Positions 18,057-27,439 of a DNA stretch of 62,773 nucleotides are shown in pieces (position 1 is the first letter of the stretch; every line of letters begins with the position of its first letter). The DNA is from Shimia litoralis. GTDB lineage: Bacteria; Pseudomonadota; Alphaproteobacteria; Rhodobacterales; Rhodobacteraceae. Below the pieces are notes generated by a model that ran no database searches, had not been told where the DNA came from, and was given only the letters and a program-made list of their open reading frames with translations. Where the stretch lies: assembly GCF_005518135.1 (NCBI RefSeq), contig NZ_SULI01000009.1, forward strand, positions 63,466 to 126,238, in the 5' to 3' direction. Made by a program: the position numbers and the translations under genes.

Positions 18057-18491
18057 ATGAAAATGCTCCTAAAATCTGTGGCCCTGGCCGCATCGTTGAT
18101 CGCGCCGGCCGCATTCGCTGAAGATGCAAAATCTTTGGTCACAATCCTGACCGAAGAAAACCCGCAGACCCAGTTGATGGCGATGGTTCTGACGATGCAG
18201 GCGACCAAACAGGGTGCTGCGCCGCACATCCTGCTGTGTGGTCCGGCTGGTGATCTCGCTTTGAAAGACGCGCCAGAAGCTGCGACCGCTCCGCAACCGC
18301 CAATGGGCATGAGCCCGCAAAAGCTTATGGGCATGATTATGCAGCAACCTGGTGCCAAGGTGGAAGTCTGCGCGATCTATCTGCCTGCCAAAGGTGCTGA
18401 CGCAACTGTTTTGATGGACGGTGTGGGTGTTGCCGCTCCTGGTGCCATGGCCAAAGCCATGATGCAAGCCGATGCGCGCATGAGCTTCTAG
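18057..18491 (+). CDS. secreted DsrE-family-like protein
   Basis: A 144-residue protein with a clear Sec signal (MKMLLKSVALAASLIAPAAFA, cut after AFA). The mature part (KSLVTILTEENPQTQLMAMVLTMQ, then GAAPHILLCGPAGDLAL, and KVEVCAIYLPAKG) has the DsrE/YchN fold pattern with single cysteines after each central strand. Family members handle sulfur or polysulfide; here the location is periplasmic. The ATG at 18,057 is chosen because it begins the signal peptide. The FNR-type box at 17,916 suggests induction under low oxygen; a strong terminator follows at 18,521. Confidence 0.75.
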   Translation: MKMLLKSVALAASLIAPAAFAEDAKSLVTILTEENPQTQLMAMVLTMQATKQGAAPHILLCGPAGDLALKDAPEAATAPQPPMGMSPQKLMGMIMQQPGAKVEVCAIYLPAKGADATVLMDGVGVAAPGAMAKAMMQADARMSF

Positions 18492-18520
18492 GCTGAATAT
18501 CTAGCGTTGTGCATTTTGAT

Positions 18521-18552
18521 TTGGGGCGGTCGGTGATACCGATGCGCCCCAA
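18521..18552 (+). terminator. hairpin terminator after DsrE-like gene
   Basis: Outer arms TTGGGGCG (18,521-18,528) and CGCCCCAA (18,545-18,552), with an inner TCGGT/ACCGA stem in the loop. The hairpin ends the DsrE-like unit 30 bases after its stop. Confidence 0.65.
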
Positions 18553-18624
18553 AATCATTGACTGATTTTCGTGAACGCGCACAGCGTGCTTGACCCGGCT
18601 GAAATTCATGACAAAGCTGTGCTC

Positions 18625-19848
18625 ATGGACATGAATATTGACTTTGTGCGGGCTCAGTTTCCCGCGTTTGAGCAACCTGCGCTGCAAGGGCAGGCCTTTT
18701 TCGAAAATGCAGGCGGATCGTATACGTGCAAACCTGTCATTGACCGGCTGACGCGGTTCTATAAGGAGCGCAAGGTTCAGCCCTATGCCCCTTATGAAGC
18801 CTCCCACCTTGGCGGGGCTGAAATGGACGAGGCCCGCCAGAGGTTGGCCGCGATTATGGGGGTCGACACCGACGAGCTGAGCTTTGGGCCTTCGACCACG
18901 CAAAATACCTATGTGCTTGCGCAGGCGTTTCGGCAGTGGCTTAAACCTGGTGATGCGATCATCGTGACCAATCAGGATCACGAAGCCAACACCGGACCAT
19001 GGCGTCGGTTGGCCGAAAGCGGCATTTCGGTCCGTGAATGGAAAATTGACCCTGAAACCGGGCTGTTGAACCCGAGTGATCTATCGGACTTGCTTGATGA
19101 TGACGTGCGTTTGGTGTGCTTTCCGCATTGCTCAAACGTTGTTGGTGAAATCAACCCCGTGGTCGAAATCACCGCATTGGCACATGCTGCGGGGGCATTT
19201 GTCTGTGTCGACGGCGTCAGCTATGCCCCGCACGGGTTGCCGGATGTTGGTGCGCTTGGGGCCGACATCTATCTGTTTTCAAGTTATAAAACCTATGGCC
19301 CACACCAAGGTTGCATGGTGATCCGGCGCGCATTGGGAATGCTGTTGCCCAATCAAGGTCACTATTTCAATGCGGACAGCCTGTATAAACGCTTTACTCC
19401 TGCGGGTCCCGATCATGCCCAAGTTGCGGCCTGTGCCGGGATGGTCGATTACATTGAAGCCCTCGCCAGCCATCACGGAATTACAGGTACAACCCCTGCT
19501 GCCACGGGCGAAGCGGTACATGACCTGATGCGCGCGCATGAAATCAAATTATTACAGCCCGTCTTGGATTACGTCAGCAGCCGCAATTCTGTGCGACTTT
19601 TGGGCACAACAACCGCAGAGACCCGCGCCCCAACCGTGGCATTGGCCTGTGAAAAGTCAGGAGAAGCGTTGGCAGCTGACCTCGCACCGCTTGGCATCAT
19701 GGCGGGCGGTGGCGATTTTTACGCTGTGCGGGCGCTGGAAGGGCAAAATATCGATCCACGCAAAGGAGTCTTGCGATTGAGCTTTGTGCATTACACGTCG
19801 CAAGAGGAAATTCACAAACTTCTTAACGCACTTGATGCGGTTCTATAG
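18625..19848 (+). CDS. class V aminotransferase / cysteine-desulfurase-like PLP enzyme
   Basis: A PLP-dependent fold-type I enzyme, class V, about 407 residues. Seen: FFENAGGSYTCKPVIDR at the N-terminus (substrate loop), SFGPSTTQNTYVLAQAF (cofactor phosphate), NQDHEANTGPWRRLAE, FVCVDGVSYAPHG (Asp to pyridine N) and the Schiff-base Lys in YLFSSYKTYGPHQG. Whether it is a desulfurase, a selenocysteine lyase or an aminotransferase cannot be told; no conserved catalytic Cys loop was recognised. The start is uncertain: GTG at 18,571 and ATGs at 18,625 and 18,631 are all in frame with no clear ribosome site. Confidence 0.85.
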   Translation: MDMNIDFVRAQFPAFEQPALQGQAFFENAGGSYTCKPVIDRLTRFYKERKVQPYAPYEASHLGGAEMDEARQRLAAIMGVDTDELSFGPSTTQNTYVLAQAFRQWLKPGDAIIVTNQDHEANTGPWRRLAESGISVREWKIDPETGLLNPSDLSDLLDDDVRLVCFPHCSNVVGEINPVVEITALAHAAGAFVCVDGVSYAPHGLPDVGALGADIYLFSSYKTYGPHQGCMVIRRALGMLLPNQGHYFNADSLYKRFTPAGPDHAQVAACAGMVDYIEALASHHGITGTTPAATGEAVHDLMRAHEIKLLQPVLDYVSSRNSVRLLGTTTAETRAPTVALACEKSGEALAADLAPLGIMAGGGDFYAVRALEGQNIDPRKGVLRLSFVHYTSQEEIHKLLNALDAVL

Positions 19849-19912
19849 CGGCTGAGTATCACACATCTTGCGTGGACAATCAGAAGGTTGGCCGCGCAAT
19901 CTACGCGCACAG

Positions 19913-19943
19913 TCGCCCCCTATGGTCACTCAAGGGGCTGTTT
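19913..19943 (+). terminator. possible weak terminator
   Basis: CCCCT and AGGGG arms around an 11-base loop, followed by a run of Ts (GTTTTTA), in the 186-base gap between the class V enzyme and cfa. Only five base pairs are perfect. Confidence 0.4.
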
Positions 19944-20034
19944 TTACGGTATTTTTATTGATTTCAACTAAGACTTGCTGAAACAAGAACTTCTAGTTTA
20001 GCATTTTGTCAGATCGCACGCTGAGGAGACGTGG

Positions 20035-21243
20035 ATGATCCTGACATCGACAAAAGCGCAAGAGGGGTTGCCTCGGTACTTCGCGGCCGTGTTCGAACTG
20101 GCCTCTAAAATCAATCGGGGGCAGTTGGATTTTGAATTACCCGACGGTCGGGTGTTTCGTGCACAGGGCGCACACACGGGGCCGATTGCCCATCTGAAAA
20201 TTCACCATCCAGATACGTTTTCACGTTTGATGCGCGAGGGGGAACTGGGATTCAGTGAATCCTATATGGACGGCGACTGGAGCACGCCTGACTTGCAAGC
20301 CTTCATGGATCTCTTGCGTGCGGACAATGATGTGCTGTTTGACGGTTTCCCCGGTGCGGGGTTGGTGCGGTATTACGAGCGCATGCGGCATTGGATGAAT
20401 CGAAATACAGTCGGGCAGGCCAAGAAGAATATTTCTTACCATTATGATTTGGGAAATGCGTTTTACGCTCTTTGGCTTGATGACACGATGACTTATTCCT
20501 CGGCGTTGTTCGCGCCGGACCAGCATGACCTTAAGATCGCGCAATTGGCAAAGTACCAATCCATAATTGAGCATCTTGGCGTGAAACGCGGAGATCATAT
20601 TCTTGAGATCGGCTGTGGGTGGGGAGGGTTTGCACACTACGCCGCAGGCACTTGCGGGGTAAATGTGACCGGCTTGACCATATCACAAGAACAGTTGAGC
20701 TTTGCAAGGCAACGCATTGATAGAAATGGGTTATCTGATTTTGTGAACTTCAAGTTACAAGACTATCGTGACGAAGAAACCCAATATGACGGCATCGTCA
20801 GTATCGAAATGTTCGAAGCCGTCGGCGAGAAATACTGGCCGGTATATTTTGACACAGTTCACAGGTGCCTCAAGCCCACTGCAAAGGCTACGTTACAGAT
20901 TATCACGGTTCACGAAGACAGGTTTGCACAATACAGGAAAGGTGTTGATTTTATACAGAAATTCATCTTTCCTGGGGGCATGCTTCCCAGTCCAAGTGCG
21001 TTGAAAACCCAAATCCAGAACGCTGGCCTTCAGGTCGAGCATATCCATGATTTTGGTGAAAGCTACAGCAAAACCTTGCGCGATTGGTACAAGCGATTCA
21101 ATGCGCGGTGGCCCGACGTCAAAGCGCTTGGATTTGACGAGAGATTTCAACGCATGTGGAACTTTTATTTGACCTCTTGCGCTGCCGCATTTCACAGCGG
21201 AAACTGTGACGTATCACAAATCACGATTTCAAGGTCTCACTGA
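20035..21243 (+). CDS. cfa: cyclopropane-fatty-acyl-phospholipid synthase
   Basis: A 402-residue SAM-dependent enzyme adding a methylene group to membrane phospholipid unsaturated acyl chains. Seen: the family segment ISYHYDLGNAFYALWLDDTMTYSSALF, the SAM-binding ILEIGCGWGGFA, and the catalytic region SIEMFEAVGEKYWPVYF, with FIQKFIFPGGMLPS downstream. It starts with ATG after GAGGAGACG and its stop overlaps the trgA start by one base (TGATG). In R. sphaeroides a cfa gene belongs to the RpoE regulon, but I see no RpoE-type promoter here. Confidence 0.95.
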   Translation: MILTSTKAQEGLPRYFAAVFELASKINRGQLDFELPDGRVFRAQGAHTGPIAHLKIHHPDTFSRLMREGELGFSESYMDGDWSTPDLQAFMDLLRADNDVLFDGFPGAGLVRYYERMRHWMNRNTVGQAKKNISYHYDLGNAFYALWLDDTMTYSSALFAPDQHDLKIAQLAKYQSIIEHLGVKRGDHILEIGCGWGGFAHYAAGTCGVNVTGLTISQEQLSFARQRIDRNGLSDFVNFKLQDYRDEETQYDGIVSIEMFEAVGEKYWPVYFDTVHRCLKPTAKATLQIITVHEDRFAQYRKGVDFIQKFIFPGGMLPSPSALKTQIQNAGLQVEHIHDFGESYSKTLRDWYKRFNARWPDVKALGFDERFQRMWNFYLTSCAAAFHSGNCDVSQITISRSH

Positions 21244-21683
21244 TGCCCACAGCCAACCGTCTTGTCGCCGCGATATGTCTGGCCATTATCGGTGCTATTG
21301 TGGCCGAATTGGTGAAGCCGCTGATGCCCGAGGGGGCATATTTCGGGCCATTTACTTATGTTTCGGCTGCGATCGGGCTTGGTGTGGGCTGGGTCAATCT
21401 GGGCCCAAGGGCAGGGGGCGGAACCGCCGTTGCAATCAATAACGGCCTGACCTCTGTGATTGTTCTGGTTGTTGTTGGATTGCTTGGATTTGGGTCACGC
21501 GAGATGCTGCGCCAAGCTTTGCGACATCGATATACCGAACCGATGGAGGCCCTGCGCGGTGTGCTTGAAATTGCGATGGGCTATGGATCGTACTTGTTGG
21601 ACATAAAGATCATTGCAGTGCTGATCATTGGCGGGATAGTGTCCGGCCTAGCAACTGAGACGGCCTTTCGGCGCTGGAGATAA
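21243..21683 (+). CDS. trgA: TrgA family membrane protein
   Basis: A 146-residue integral membrane protein matching TrgA of the R. sphaeroides tellurite-resistance locus. Seen: four hydrophobic segments (LVAAICLAIIGAIVAELV, FTYVSAAIGLGVGWVNLG, GLTSVIVLVVVGLLGFG, IIAVLIIGGIVSGLATE) with short loops. The biochemical role is unknown. It sits between cfa (1-base overlap) and trgB (4 bases), the conserved trgAB-cysK order. Confidence 0.88.
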   Translation: MPTANRLVAAICLAIIGAIVAELVKPLMPEGAYFGPFTYVSAAIGLGVGWVNLGPRAGGGTAVAINNGLTSVIVLVVVGLLGFGSREMLRQALRHRYTEPMEALRGVLEIAMGYGSYLLDIKIIAVLIIGGIVSGLATETAFRRWR

Positions 21684-21687
21684 CACT

Positions 21688-22812
21688 ATGAAATCGCTAT
21701 TTTTCTACGGCACATTGCGGCATGTGCCCTTGCTCTCTATCGTTTTGGGCCGTGCACCCGAGGACCTGTTGGTCGCCGAGGCCACACTTGACGGGCATCA
21801 GGTCTTGGCCGTTGTGGATCATCCGTTTCCAACGCTGGTTTCTGGCGCGGGCACTGCAAAAGGGGTGTTGGTGCGCGGATTGTCAGACGATGACATCGCA
21901 CGACTGAATTACTATGAGGCCGGATTTGAATATGCGTTGCGCGATATTCAGGTCGACGTAGATGGCCAGAGTGCGGCGGCACAAGTGTATTTTCCGGCGC
22001 CGGATTTATGGCGGGCAGGGGACGCATGGTCGCTGGAGCATTGGGTTGAGCTTTGGGGCGAGATGAGCTGCTTTGCTGCGCAAGAAGTCATGGAATATTT
22101 CGGCCACCTTGATGCGCAACAGGTCGTGCGAATGTTTCCAATGATCCGGGCACGGGCGCAGGCCAAGGTGAATGGTCTGCATCATAATCGCGCCCACAGC
22201 CCGTCAGGGTTGGATGCGTCTGCGGTTCAGGTCTTGGGCAAACAGCGCCCGTATGTGAATTTTTTCGCCATCGATGAATATGATTTGACGTTCCAACGAT
22301 ATGATGGCGGTCGCAGCGACATGGTGCGTCGCGCGGTGTTTCTGGCGACGGATGCGGTGATTGTGTTGCCCTATGATCCGGTGCGTGATCGCGTGTTGCT
22401 TGTCGAGCAATTCAGACCGGGGCCATTTGCCCGAAATGATCAAAAGCCGTGGCAGCTTGAACCGATTGCCGGGCGGGTCGACGCGGGGGAAACCCCCGAA
22501 CACACCGCACGGCGTGAGGCGATGGAAGAAGCAGGGCTTGAGTTGCGGGACCTGCATGATGTGGCGCATTGCTATGCCTCGCCGGGGTGCTCCACAGAAT
22601 ATTATGACATCTATGTGGGGCTGGCCGATCTGCCGGATGGCACGGCAGGCGTCGCGGGGTTGGCATCTGAAGCAGAAGACATTCAGTCTTACCTCTTTAG
22701 TTTCGATGATCTGATGGCGATGATTGACGACATGTCCGCCGTGAACGCACCTTTGGTTTTGGCGGGCCTATGGTTGGCAAGACATCGCGACAGGTTGCGC
22801 GCCGACGCTTGA
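21688..22812 (+). CDS. trgB: TrgB: gamma-glutamylcyclotransferase-like plus NUDIX fusion
   Basis: A 374-residue two-domain protein. Residues 1 to about 130 form a gamma-glutamylcyclotransferase/AIG2-like domain (KSLFFYGTLRHVPLL start). Residues about 190-374 form a NUDIX hydrolase with the box GRVDAGETPEHTARREAMEEAGL, of the ADP-sugar pyrophosphatase subgroup. The fusion is the known TrgB architecture of the tellurite-resistance locus. Substrates are inferred to be a nucleoside diphosphate derivative and a gamma-glutamyl amine-like compound. Located between trgA and cysK. Confidence 0.9.
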   Translation: MKSLFFYGTLRHVPLLSIVLGRAPEDLLVAEATLDGHQVLAVVDHPFPTLVSGAGTAKGVLVRGLSDDDIARLNYYEAGFEYALRDIQVDVDGQSAAAQVYFPAPDLWRAGDAWSLEHWVELWGEMSCFAAQEVMEYFGHLDAQQVVRMFPMIRARAQAKVNGLHHNRAHSPSGLDASAVQVLGKQRPYVNFFAIDEYDLTFQRYDGGRSDMVRRAVFLATDAVIVLPYDPVRDRVLLVEQFRPGPFARNDQKPWQLEPIAGRVDAGETPEHTARREAMEEAGLELRDLHDVAHCYASPGCSTEYYDIYVGLADLPDGTAGVAGLASEAEDIQSYLFSFDDLMAMIDDMSAVNAPLVLAGLWLARHRDRLRADA

Positions 22813-22868
22813 GTTCCGCCCGCCACGGCCTTACACATTAAGATAAGATATTTAGAAGGAACGCATCT

Positions 22869-23903
22869 ATGCGAATTGCATCTGATCTGGCCCAAGCGGT
22901 CGGTAACACACCCTTGATCCGACTGCGTAAGGCGAGCGAAGAAACGGGATGCGAGATTTACGGCAAAGCCGAATTTATGAACCCGGGCCAATCTGTCAAA
23001 GATCGCGCCGCCCTGTTTATTATTCGGGATGCAATCGCACGCGGTGATCTAAAGCCAGGTGGAACGATCGTCGAAGGTACTGCAGGCAACACCGGCATTG
23101 GTCTTGCGCTGGTTGGGGCTTCTCTTGGGTTCAAAACGGTTATAGTGATGCCGGAAACCCAGAGCCAAGAAAAGAAAGATATGCTGCGGCTCGCAGGTGC
23201 GGAATTGGTTCTGGTTCCTGCTGCCCCTTATAAGAATCCAAACAATTACGTGCGATATTCGGGTCGTCTGGCCGAAAAGCTTGCCAAAACCGAACCAAAT
23301 GGTGCAATTTGGGCCAACCAGTTTGACAATATCGCCAACCGTCAGGCGCATATTGAAACCACAGGTCCAGAGATTTGGGAACAAACCGGTGGCAAGGTTG
23401 ACGGCTTTGTCTGTGCGGTTGGGTCTGGTGGAACGCTTGCCGGGGTAGGCGAGGCGTTGCAGTCCAAGAATGTCAAAGTCGCGCTGGCCGATCCAATGGG
23501 ATCTGGCATGTTCACAATTTACCGCGACGGGGCCGCCAAAGCCGAAGGCGGGTCCATCACCGAGGGCATCGGGCAGGGTCGTATTACCGCCAACCTTGAA
23601 GGGTTTACACCAGATATGTTGTATCAGGTGCCCGACGAAAAAGCGCTGCCGGTTGTCTTTGATTTGCTCAGCGAAGAAGGCCTGTGCCTTGGGGGATCGT
23701 CGGGGGTCAACGTGGCGGGTGCGATGAAAATGGCTCGTGAAATGGGGCCCGGCCATACGATTGTGACGGTGCTTTGCGACTATGGAACGCGGTATCAATC
23801 TAAACTGTTCAATCCAGATTTCCTGAAAGAAAAAGGCCTGCCGACGCCAAGCTGGTTGTCGCAAGGACCGTCGAGCATCCCCGGAGTATTTGAGGACTCG
23901 TAA
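22869..23903 (+). CDS. cysK: cysteine synthase A
   Basis: O-acetylserine sulfhydrylase, a PLP enzyme making L-cysteine from O-acetylserine and sulfide, 344 residues. Seen: VGNTPLIRLRKASEETGCEIYGKAEFMNPGQSVKDRAA (given in part: the PLP Lys is in SVKDR near residue 43), EGTAGNTGIGLALVGA (substrate loop) and the phosphate loop VGSGGTLAGVGEAL. The C-terminal SLGGSSGVNV-type motif reads LCLGGSSGVNVAGA. Linked to trgAB as in R. sphaeroides, where cysK contributes to tellurite resistance. Its stop overlaps the next start (TAATG). Confidence 0.95.
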   Translation: MRIASDLAQAVGNTPLIRLRKASEETGCEIYGKAEFMNPGQSVKDRAALFIIRDAIARGDLKPGGTIVEGTAGNTGIGLALVGASLGFKTVIVMPETQSQEKKDMLRLAGAELVLVPAAPYKNPNNYVRYSGRLAEKLAKTEPNGAIWANQFDNIANRQAHIETTGPEIWEQTGGKVDGFVCAVGSGGTLAGVGEALQSKNVKVALADPMGSGMFTIYRDGAAKAEGGSITEGIGQGRITANLEGFTPDMLYQVPDEKALPVVFDLLSEEGLCLGGSSGVNVAGAMKMAREMGPGHTIVTVLCDYGTRYQSKLFNPDFLKEKGLPTPSWLSQGPSSIPGVFEDS

Positions 23904-26365
23904 TGATTCACCTTTCTGCTGCGCTGCGCATCGTTTTCGTTGTGGTGTTGATGGCCTTGCCTGGATTTGGCGGGGTCGCAGCACAAGAAACGCTTGATTA
24001 CGACAAATGGCGGCTACAGGCGGATCGTGCCGAAGAGGCCATCGAATTTGGCCGCGCGTCTGATATGGCCATGGAGGCGCTGCGCTCGCATCTTGTGCAG
24101 TGGCGCGGCACCTTTGACCAAGCACGGACCAAACAACAAATTTCCACAGATACGCTTGAGGCACAGCTTAAGGCACTGGGCCCCGTACCCGAAGACGGGG
24201 AACCCGAAGATGCTGCGCAACTGCGCGTCGAGCTCACCGAGCGTCTGGCCAAATCTCGGGCCCCGACACGGAGAGCCGAATTAGCCTTTGCAGAAGCCGA
24301 AGAGCTGATTCATGCCGTGGACGGCGTGTTGCGCGCGCGTCAAACCGACGCCTTGATGCAAAAGGGTCCGTCACCACTGAATCCACTACATTGGACAGGG
24401 GCATTTCAGGAATTTTCGAACACGTTTATGCACGTCGTAAACGAGGTGAAAACATCATGGGCGTACCAAGCCAGACGGTATGAAATCGTCGAGAACTTGC
24501 CAAAGATGGTGTTCTATTTGGTGTTGGCCGCAGTTTTGCTATGGCGCGGGCGGTTCTGGACCGAGCGATTGATGCGACAGGTCCAGCAGACAGAAATGTC
24601 TGCAGGGCGTTGGCTGGTGGCATTTGCAGTGTCACTTGGCTATATATTACTGCCGTTGGCGGGGGTCTATGCGCTGATCGAAGCCATCTATGCGACGGAT
24701 TTGGCGGGCTTACGTGGGGATCGGTTGCTCTCGAAAGTGCCAGAGGCGGCATTGATCTTTCTCCTGACCGTGTGGCTTGGGCAGCGGATGTTTCCCAAGG
24801 TCGTACAGTCCAATCATTTCTTGCGCTTGTCCGAAGCACGCCGTGCAGAGGGGCGTTTTGATACGTTCTTAATCGGCTTGGTTCTGGCGACCAACGAAAT
24901 TTTCAAAATTCTCGGGCGCTTTGACATTTGGTCGGTTGAAGCGCGCGGCATCATCTTTTTTCCGTTGATCGTCCTTGCGGGCCTGTTGATGTTGCGAATT
25001 GCATCCTTGCTTGGTGCGTATCTGACGCAAGAACGTGAAGAAGAGCGCCCCGATCGCAGCTATGGTTATCAAGTCATTCAGACCATTACCCGCTTTTATC
25101 AAATATGCGCGGTGGTGGGCATTGCTTTGGCAATCACAGGGTTCACGCGCGCTTCCGAAGCCATAATTTTCCCTGCCATTTTGTCGGTACAGTGGATTGC
25201 TTTTGTCTTTATGCTGACGCGGTTTCTGTCGCATATCGCGGCACTTTTACAGGGCCGCAAAGACAGCAGTGAATCGTTGATCCCCGTGCTGATTGCCCTT
25301 GTTCTTGCAACCATCAGTTTGCCGATATTGGCGTTGATCTGGGGCGCACGCGTCGCAGACATCACCGAAATCTGGACCAAACTGGCAAGGGGATTGTCGA
25401 TCGGACAGACCACAATCTCCCCACAAGATTTTGTCATATTTCTGGCCGTGTTCGGATTGGGATACGGGATTACGCGGCTTTTGCAAAAAACCATGCGTGT
25501 GACCATTCTTCCCAAAACACGTCTGGATATTGGCGGGCAGAATGCGGTTGTGTCTGGGATCGGATATGTCGGGATCTTCCTTGCCGCGATGATTGCAATC
25601 AACAACGCCGGGATCGACTTGGGCTCCATTGCGCTTGTGGCAGGGGCCTTGTCAGTGGGCATCGGGTTTGGGCTTCAGACCATCGTGTCTAACTTTGTCA
25701 GTGGCATCATTCTATTGGTGGAACGCCCTGTCTCCGAAGGGGACTGGATCGAGGTTGCGGGTCAAATGGGATATGTGCGCGACATTTCAGTGCGCGCCAC
25801 ACGGATCGAAACCTTTGATCGCACGGATGTTATTGTACCCAACGCGGATTTGGTCACGGGGCAGGTGACCAACTATACCCGTGGCAACACAGTAGGGCGT
25901 GTGATTGTCCCTGTCGGAGTGGCCTATGGCACTGATCCGCGGCGTATCGAAAAACTTCTGTTAGAAGTCGCCAACGCTCACCCTATGGTTTTGGCAACTC
26001 CGGCGCCTTACGTGGTATTCCAAGGCTTCGGTGCCAGCTCATTGGATTTCGAGATCAGAGCCATCCTGCGTGATGTCAATTGGGTGCTCTCTGTACGGTC
26101 TGATATGAACTTTGAAATCGCGAGACGGTTCGCAGAAGAAGATATCGAAATTCCGTTTGCACAAACCGATATTTGGCTCCGTAATCCTGAAACTCTTGCT
26201 CGTGGTCGTGCCGAGACTAAGCCCTCCAACGAGCCAAAACACAAAGTCAGGGTTGTCCCCGAGATTTTGTCACAGGAGACTGACCCGATGGCCATGTCGG
26301 TCGCTGATATGGATGGGGGCGACAGCGATGCAGGCGGCGATGGCGGGGACGGCGGCGACAGATGA
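23903..26365 (+). CDS. large MscS-type mechanosensitive channel with DUF3772 N-terminus
   Basis: An 820-residue inner-membrane protein. A signal peptide (LRIVFVVVLMALPGFGGVAA) leads into a periplasmic, coiled-coil-rich DUF3772-like region (to about residue 165), then about ten membrane segments and an MscS core: the pore helix SIALVAGALSVGIGFGLQTIVSNFVSGII (quoted here in two stretches in the family) followed by the beta domain GDWIEVAGQMGYVRDISVRAT. It opens under hypo-osmotic tension. The ATG at 23,903 overlaps the cysK stop, and alaX overlaps its end (ATGA). The C-terminal tail is Asp/Gly-rich and disordered. Confidence 0.92.
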   Translation: MIHLSAALRIVFVVVLMALPGFGGVAAQETLDYDKWRLQADRAEEAIEFGRASDMAMEALRSHLVQWRGTFDQARTKQQISTDTLEAQLKALGPVPEDGEPEDAAQLRVELTERLAKSRAPTRRAELAFAEAEELIHAVDGVLRARQTDALMQKGPSPLNPLHWTGAFQEFSNTFMHVVNEVKTSWAYQARRYEIVENLPKMVFYLVLAAVLLWRGRFWTERLMRQVQQTEMSAGRWLVAFAVSLGYILLPLAGVYALIEAIYATDLAGLRGDRLLSKVPEAALIFLLTVWLGQRMFPKVVQSNHFLRLSEARRAEGRFDTFLIGLVLATNEIFKILGRFDIWSVEARGIIFFPLIVLAGLLMLRIASLLGAYLTQEREEERPDRSYGYQVIQTITRFYQICAVVGIALAITGFTRASEAIIFPAILSVQWIAFVFMLTRFLSHIAALLQGRKDSSESLIPVLIALVLATISLPILALIWGARVADITEIWTKLARGLSIGQTTISPQDFVIFLAVFGLGYGITRLLQKTMRVTILPKTRLDIGGQNAVVSGIGYVGIFLAAMIAINNAGIDLGSIALVAGALSVGIGFGLQTIVSNFVSGIILLVERPVSEGDWIEVAGQMGYVRDISVRATRIETFDRTDVIVPNADLVTGQVTNYTRGNTVGRVIVPVGVAYGTDPRRIEKLLLEVANAHPMVLATPAPYVVFQGFGASSLDFEIRAILRDVNWVLSVRSDMNFEIARRFAEEDIEIPFAQTDIWLRNPETLARGRAETKPSNEPKHKVRVVPEILSQETDPMAMSVADMDGGDSDAGGDGGDGGDR

Positions 26366-27081
26366 CGTATCTCAAGTTTCGCGATGATGCATATATTCGG
26401 GAAGACACCGCGACGGTGATTGCCCATACGCCCGAGGGCGGCATTGTTTTGGACAAAACCATCTTCTATCCCACAGGCGGGGGGCAACCCGGCGATAGCG
26501 GATATCTGACGTGGTCTGGCGAAACACTCAAGATTGCCACCACCGTGAAGTCCGACGGGGATGCCATTGCGCTTGTGCCAGCAGAGCCTGCTGGTCTGCC
26601 ACCCATCGGGTTTGTCGTGATGCAGCATCTGGATTGGGATCGCCGACACCGACATATGCGCGTTCACACCGTGTTACACTTGCTTTCGGTTGTTATTCCC
26701 TTGCCCGTAAGCGGGGGTGCCATCAGCCTGGAGAAAGGCCGGCTTGATTTTGATATGCCTGATGCGCCCTCTGACAAGGCGGCACTTGATGCACAATTGA
26801 ACGCGTTGATCGAGCAAGATCTTGTTGTTGGAGAAGACTGGATCAGCGCGCAGGACCTTGCCGCAAATCCCAGCTTGGTCAAGACCATGTCAGTCATGCC
26901 TCCTATGGGCAAAGGGGACGTTCGATTGGTGTACATTGGTACGGGCGCCGCACAAATTGACCTGCAACCATGTGGGGGGACCCATGTGGCCCGTACTGGT
27001 GAAATCGGGCGCGTGCGCGTCGGAAAGATCGAGAAAAAGGGTCGTCAAAACCGACGAGTTTATGTGCATTTGGACGATTAA
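26362..27081 (+). CDS. alanyl-tRNA editing protein (AlaX-type)
   Basis: A 239-residue stand-alone editing domain related to AlaRS, which hydrolyses Ser- or Gly-mischarged tRNA-Ala. Seen: DKTIFYPTGGGQPGDSG, the zinc site HMRVHTVLHLLSVV (HxxxH), and CGGTHVARTGEIG (Cys/His completing the metal site). The start overlaps the mscS stop by 4 bases. It is the last gene of the cfa-trgAB-cysK-mscS-alaX string and lies upstream of tRNA-Ser(GGA). Confidence 0.92.
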   Translation: MTYLKFRDDAYIREDTATVIAHTPEGGIVLDKTIFYPTGGGQPGDSGYLTWSGETLKIATTVKSDGDAIALVPAEPAGLPPIGFVVMQHLDWDRRHRHMRVHTVLHLLSVVIPLPVSGGAISLEKGRLDFDMPDAPSDKAALDAQLNALIEQDLVVGEDWISAQDLAANPSLVKTMSVMPPMGKGDVRLVYIGTGAAQIDLQPCGGTHVARTGEIGRVRVGKIEKKGRQNRRVYVHLDD

Positions 27082-27301
27082 GCACCTGCGATAGCCCCTT
27101 ACCATTTTGGGATTTGATATCGGGTATCTAGATGTGAAAAATTGTAGAATGGGTGCACGCAAAACCCCCTGAAATTCTGGACATCTTTGACCACTTCAAA
27201 GGTCTTAATCGACCGCCTGAAAGAAAAATGCCTCCTCGTGAAGATTTCGTGCCAAGACCTCTTGCAAGTGGCCACGAACCAAGGGTAGGAAGGCGCCTAA
27301 C

Positions 27302-27391
27302 GGAGCGGTGGCCGAGTGGTCGAAGGCGCACGCCTGGAAAGTGTGTAGGCGGGAGACCGTCTCCAGGGTTCGAATCCCTGTCGCTCCGCCA
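27302..27391 (+). tRNA. tRNA-Ser (GGA)
   Basis: A 90-base class II tRNA with long variable arm: acceptor GGAGCGG/TCGCTCC, anticodon loop CTGGAAAGT with GGA, variable arm GGCGGGAGACCGTCT, T-arm AGGGTTCGAATCCCT, and encoded CCA. Confidence 0.97.
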
Positions 27392-27415
27392 CCAACCATT
27401 CGCAAACCCGAGACG

Positions 27416-27438
27416 AGGCCCCAGCGTGGGCCTTTTTT
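27416..27438 (+). terminator. terminator of tRNA-Ser
   Basis: AGGCCC (27,416-27,421) and GGGCCT (27,428-27,433) around CAGCGT, followed by TTTTTTC, 25 bases after the tRNA. Confidence 0.85.
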
Positions 27439-27439
27439 C

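Noticed and set aside
23049-24164. A 371-codon antisense frame opposite cysK/mscS
   Set aside because: No domain, composition like a mirror frame; cysK motifs on the plus strand are unambiguous.
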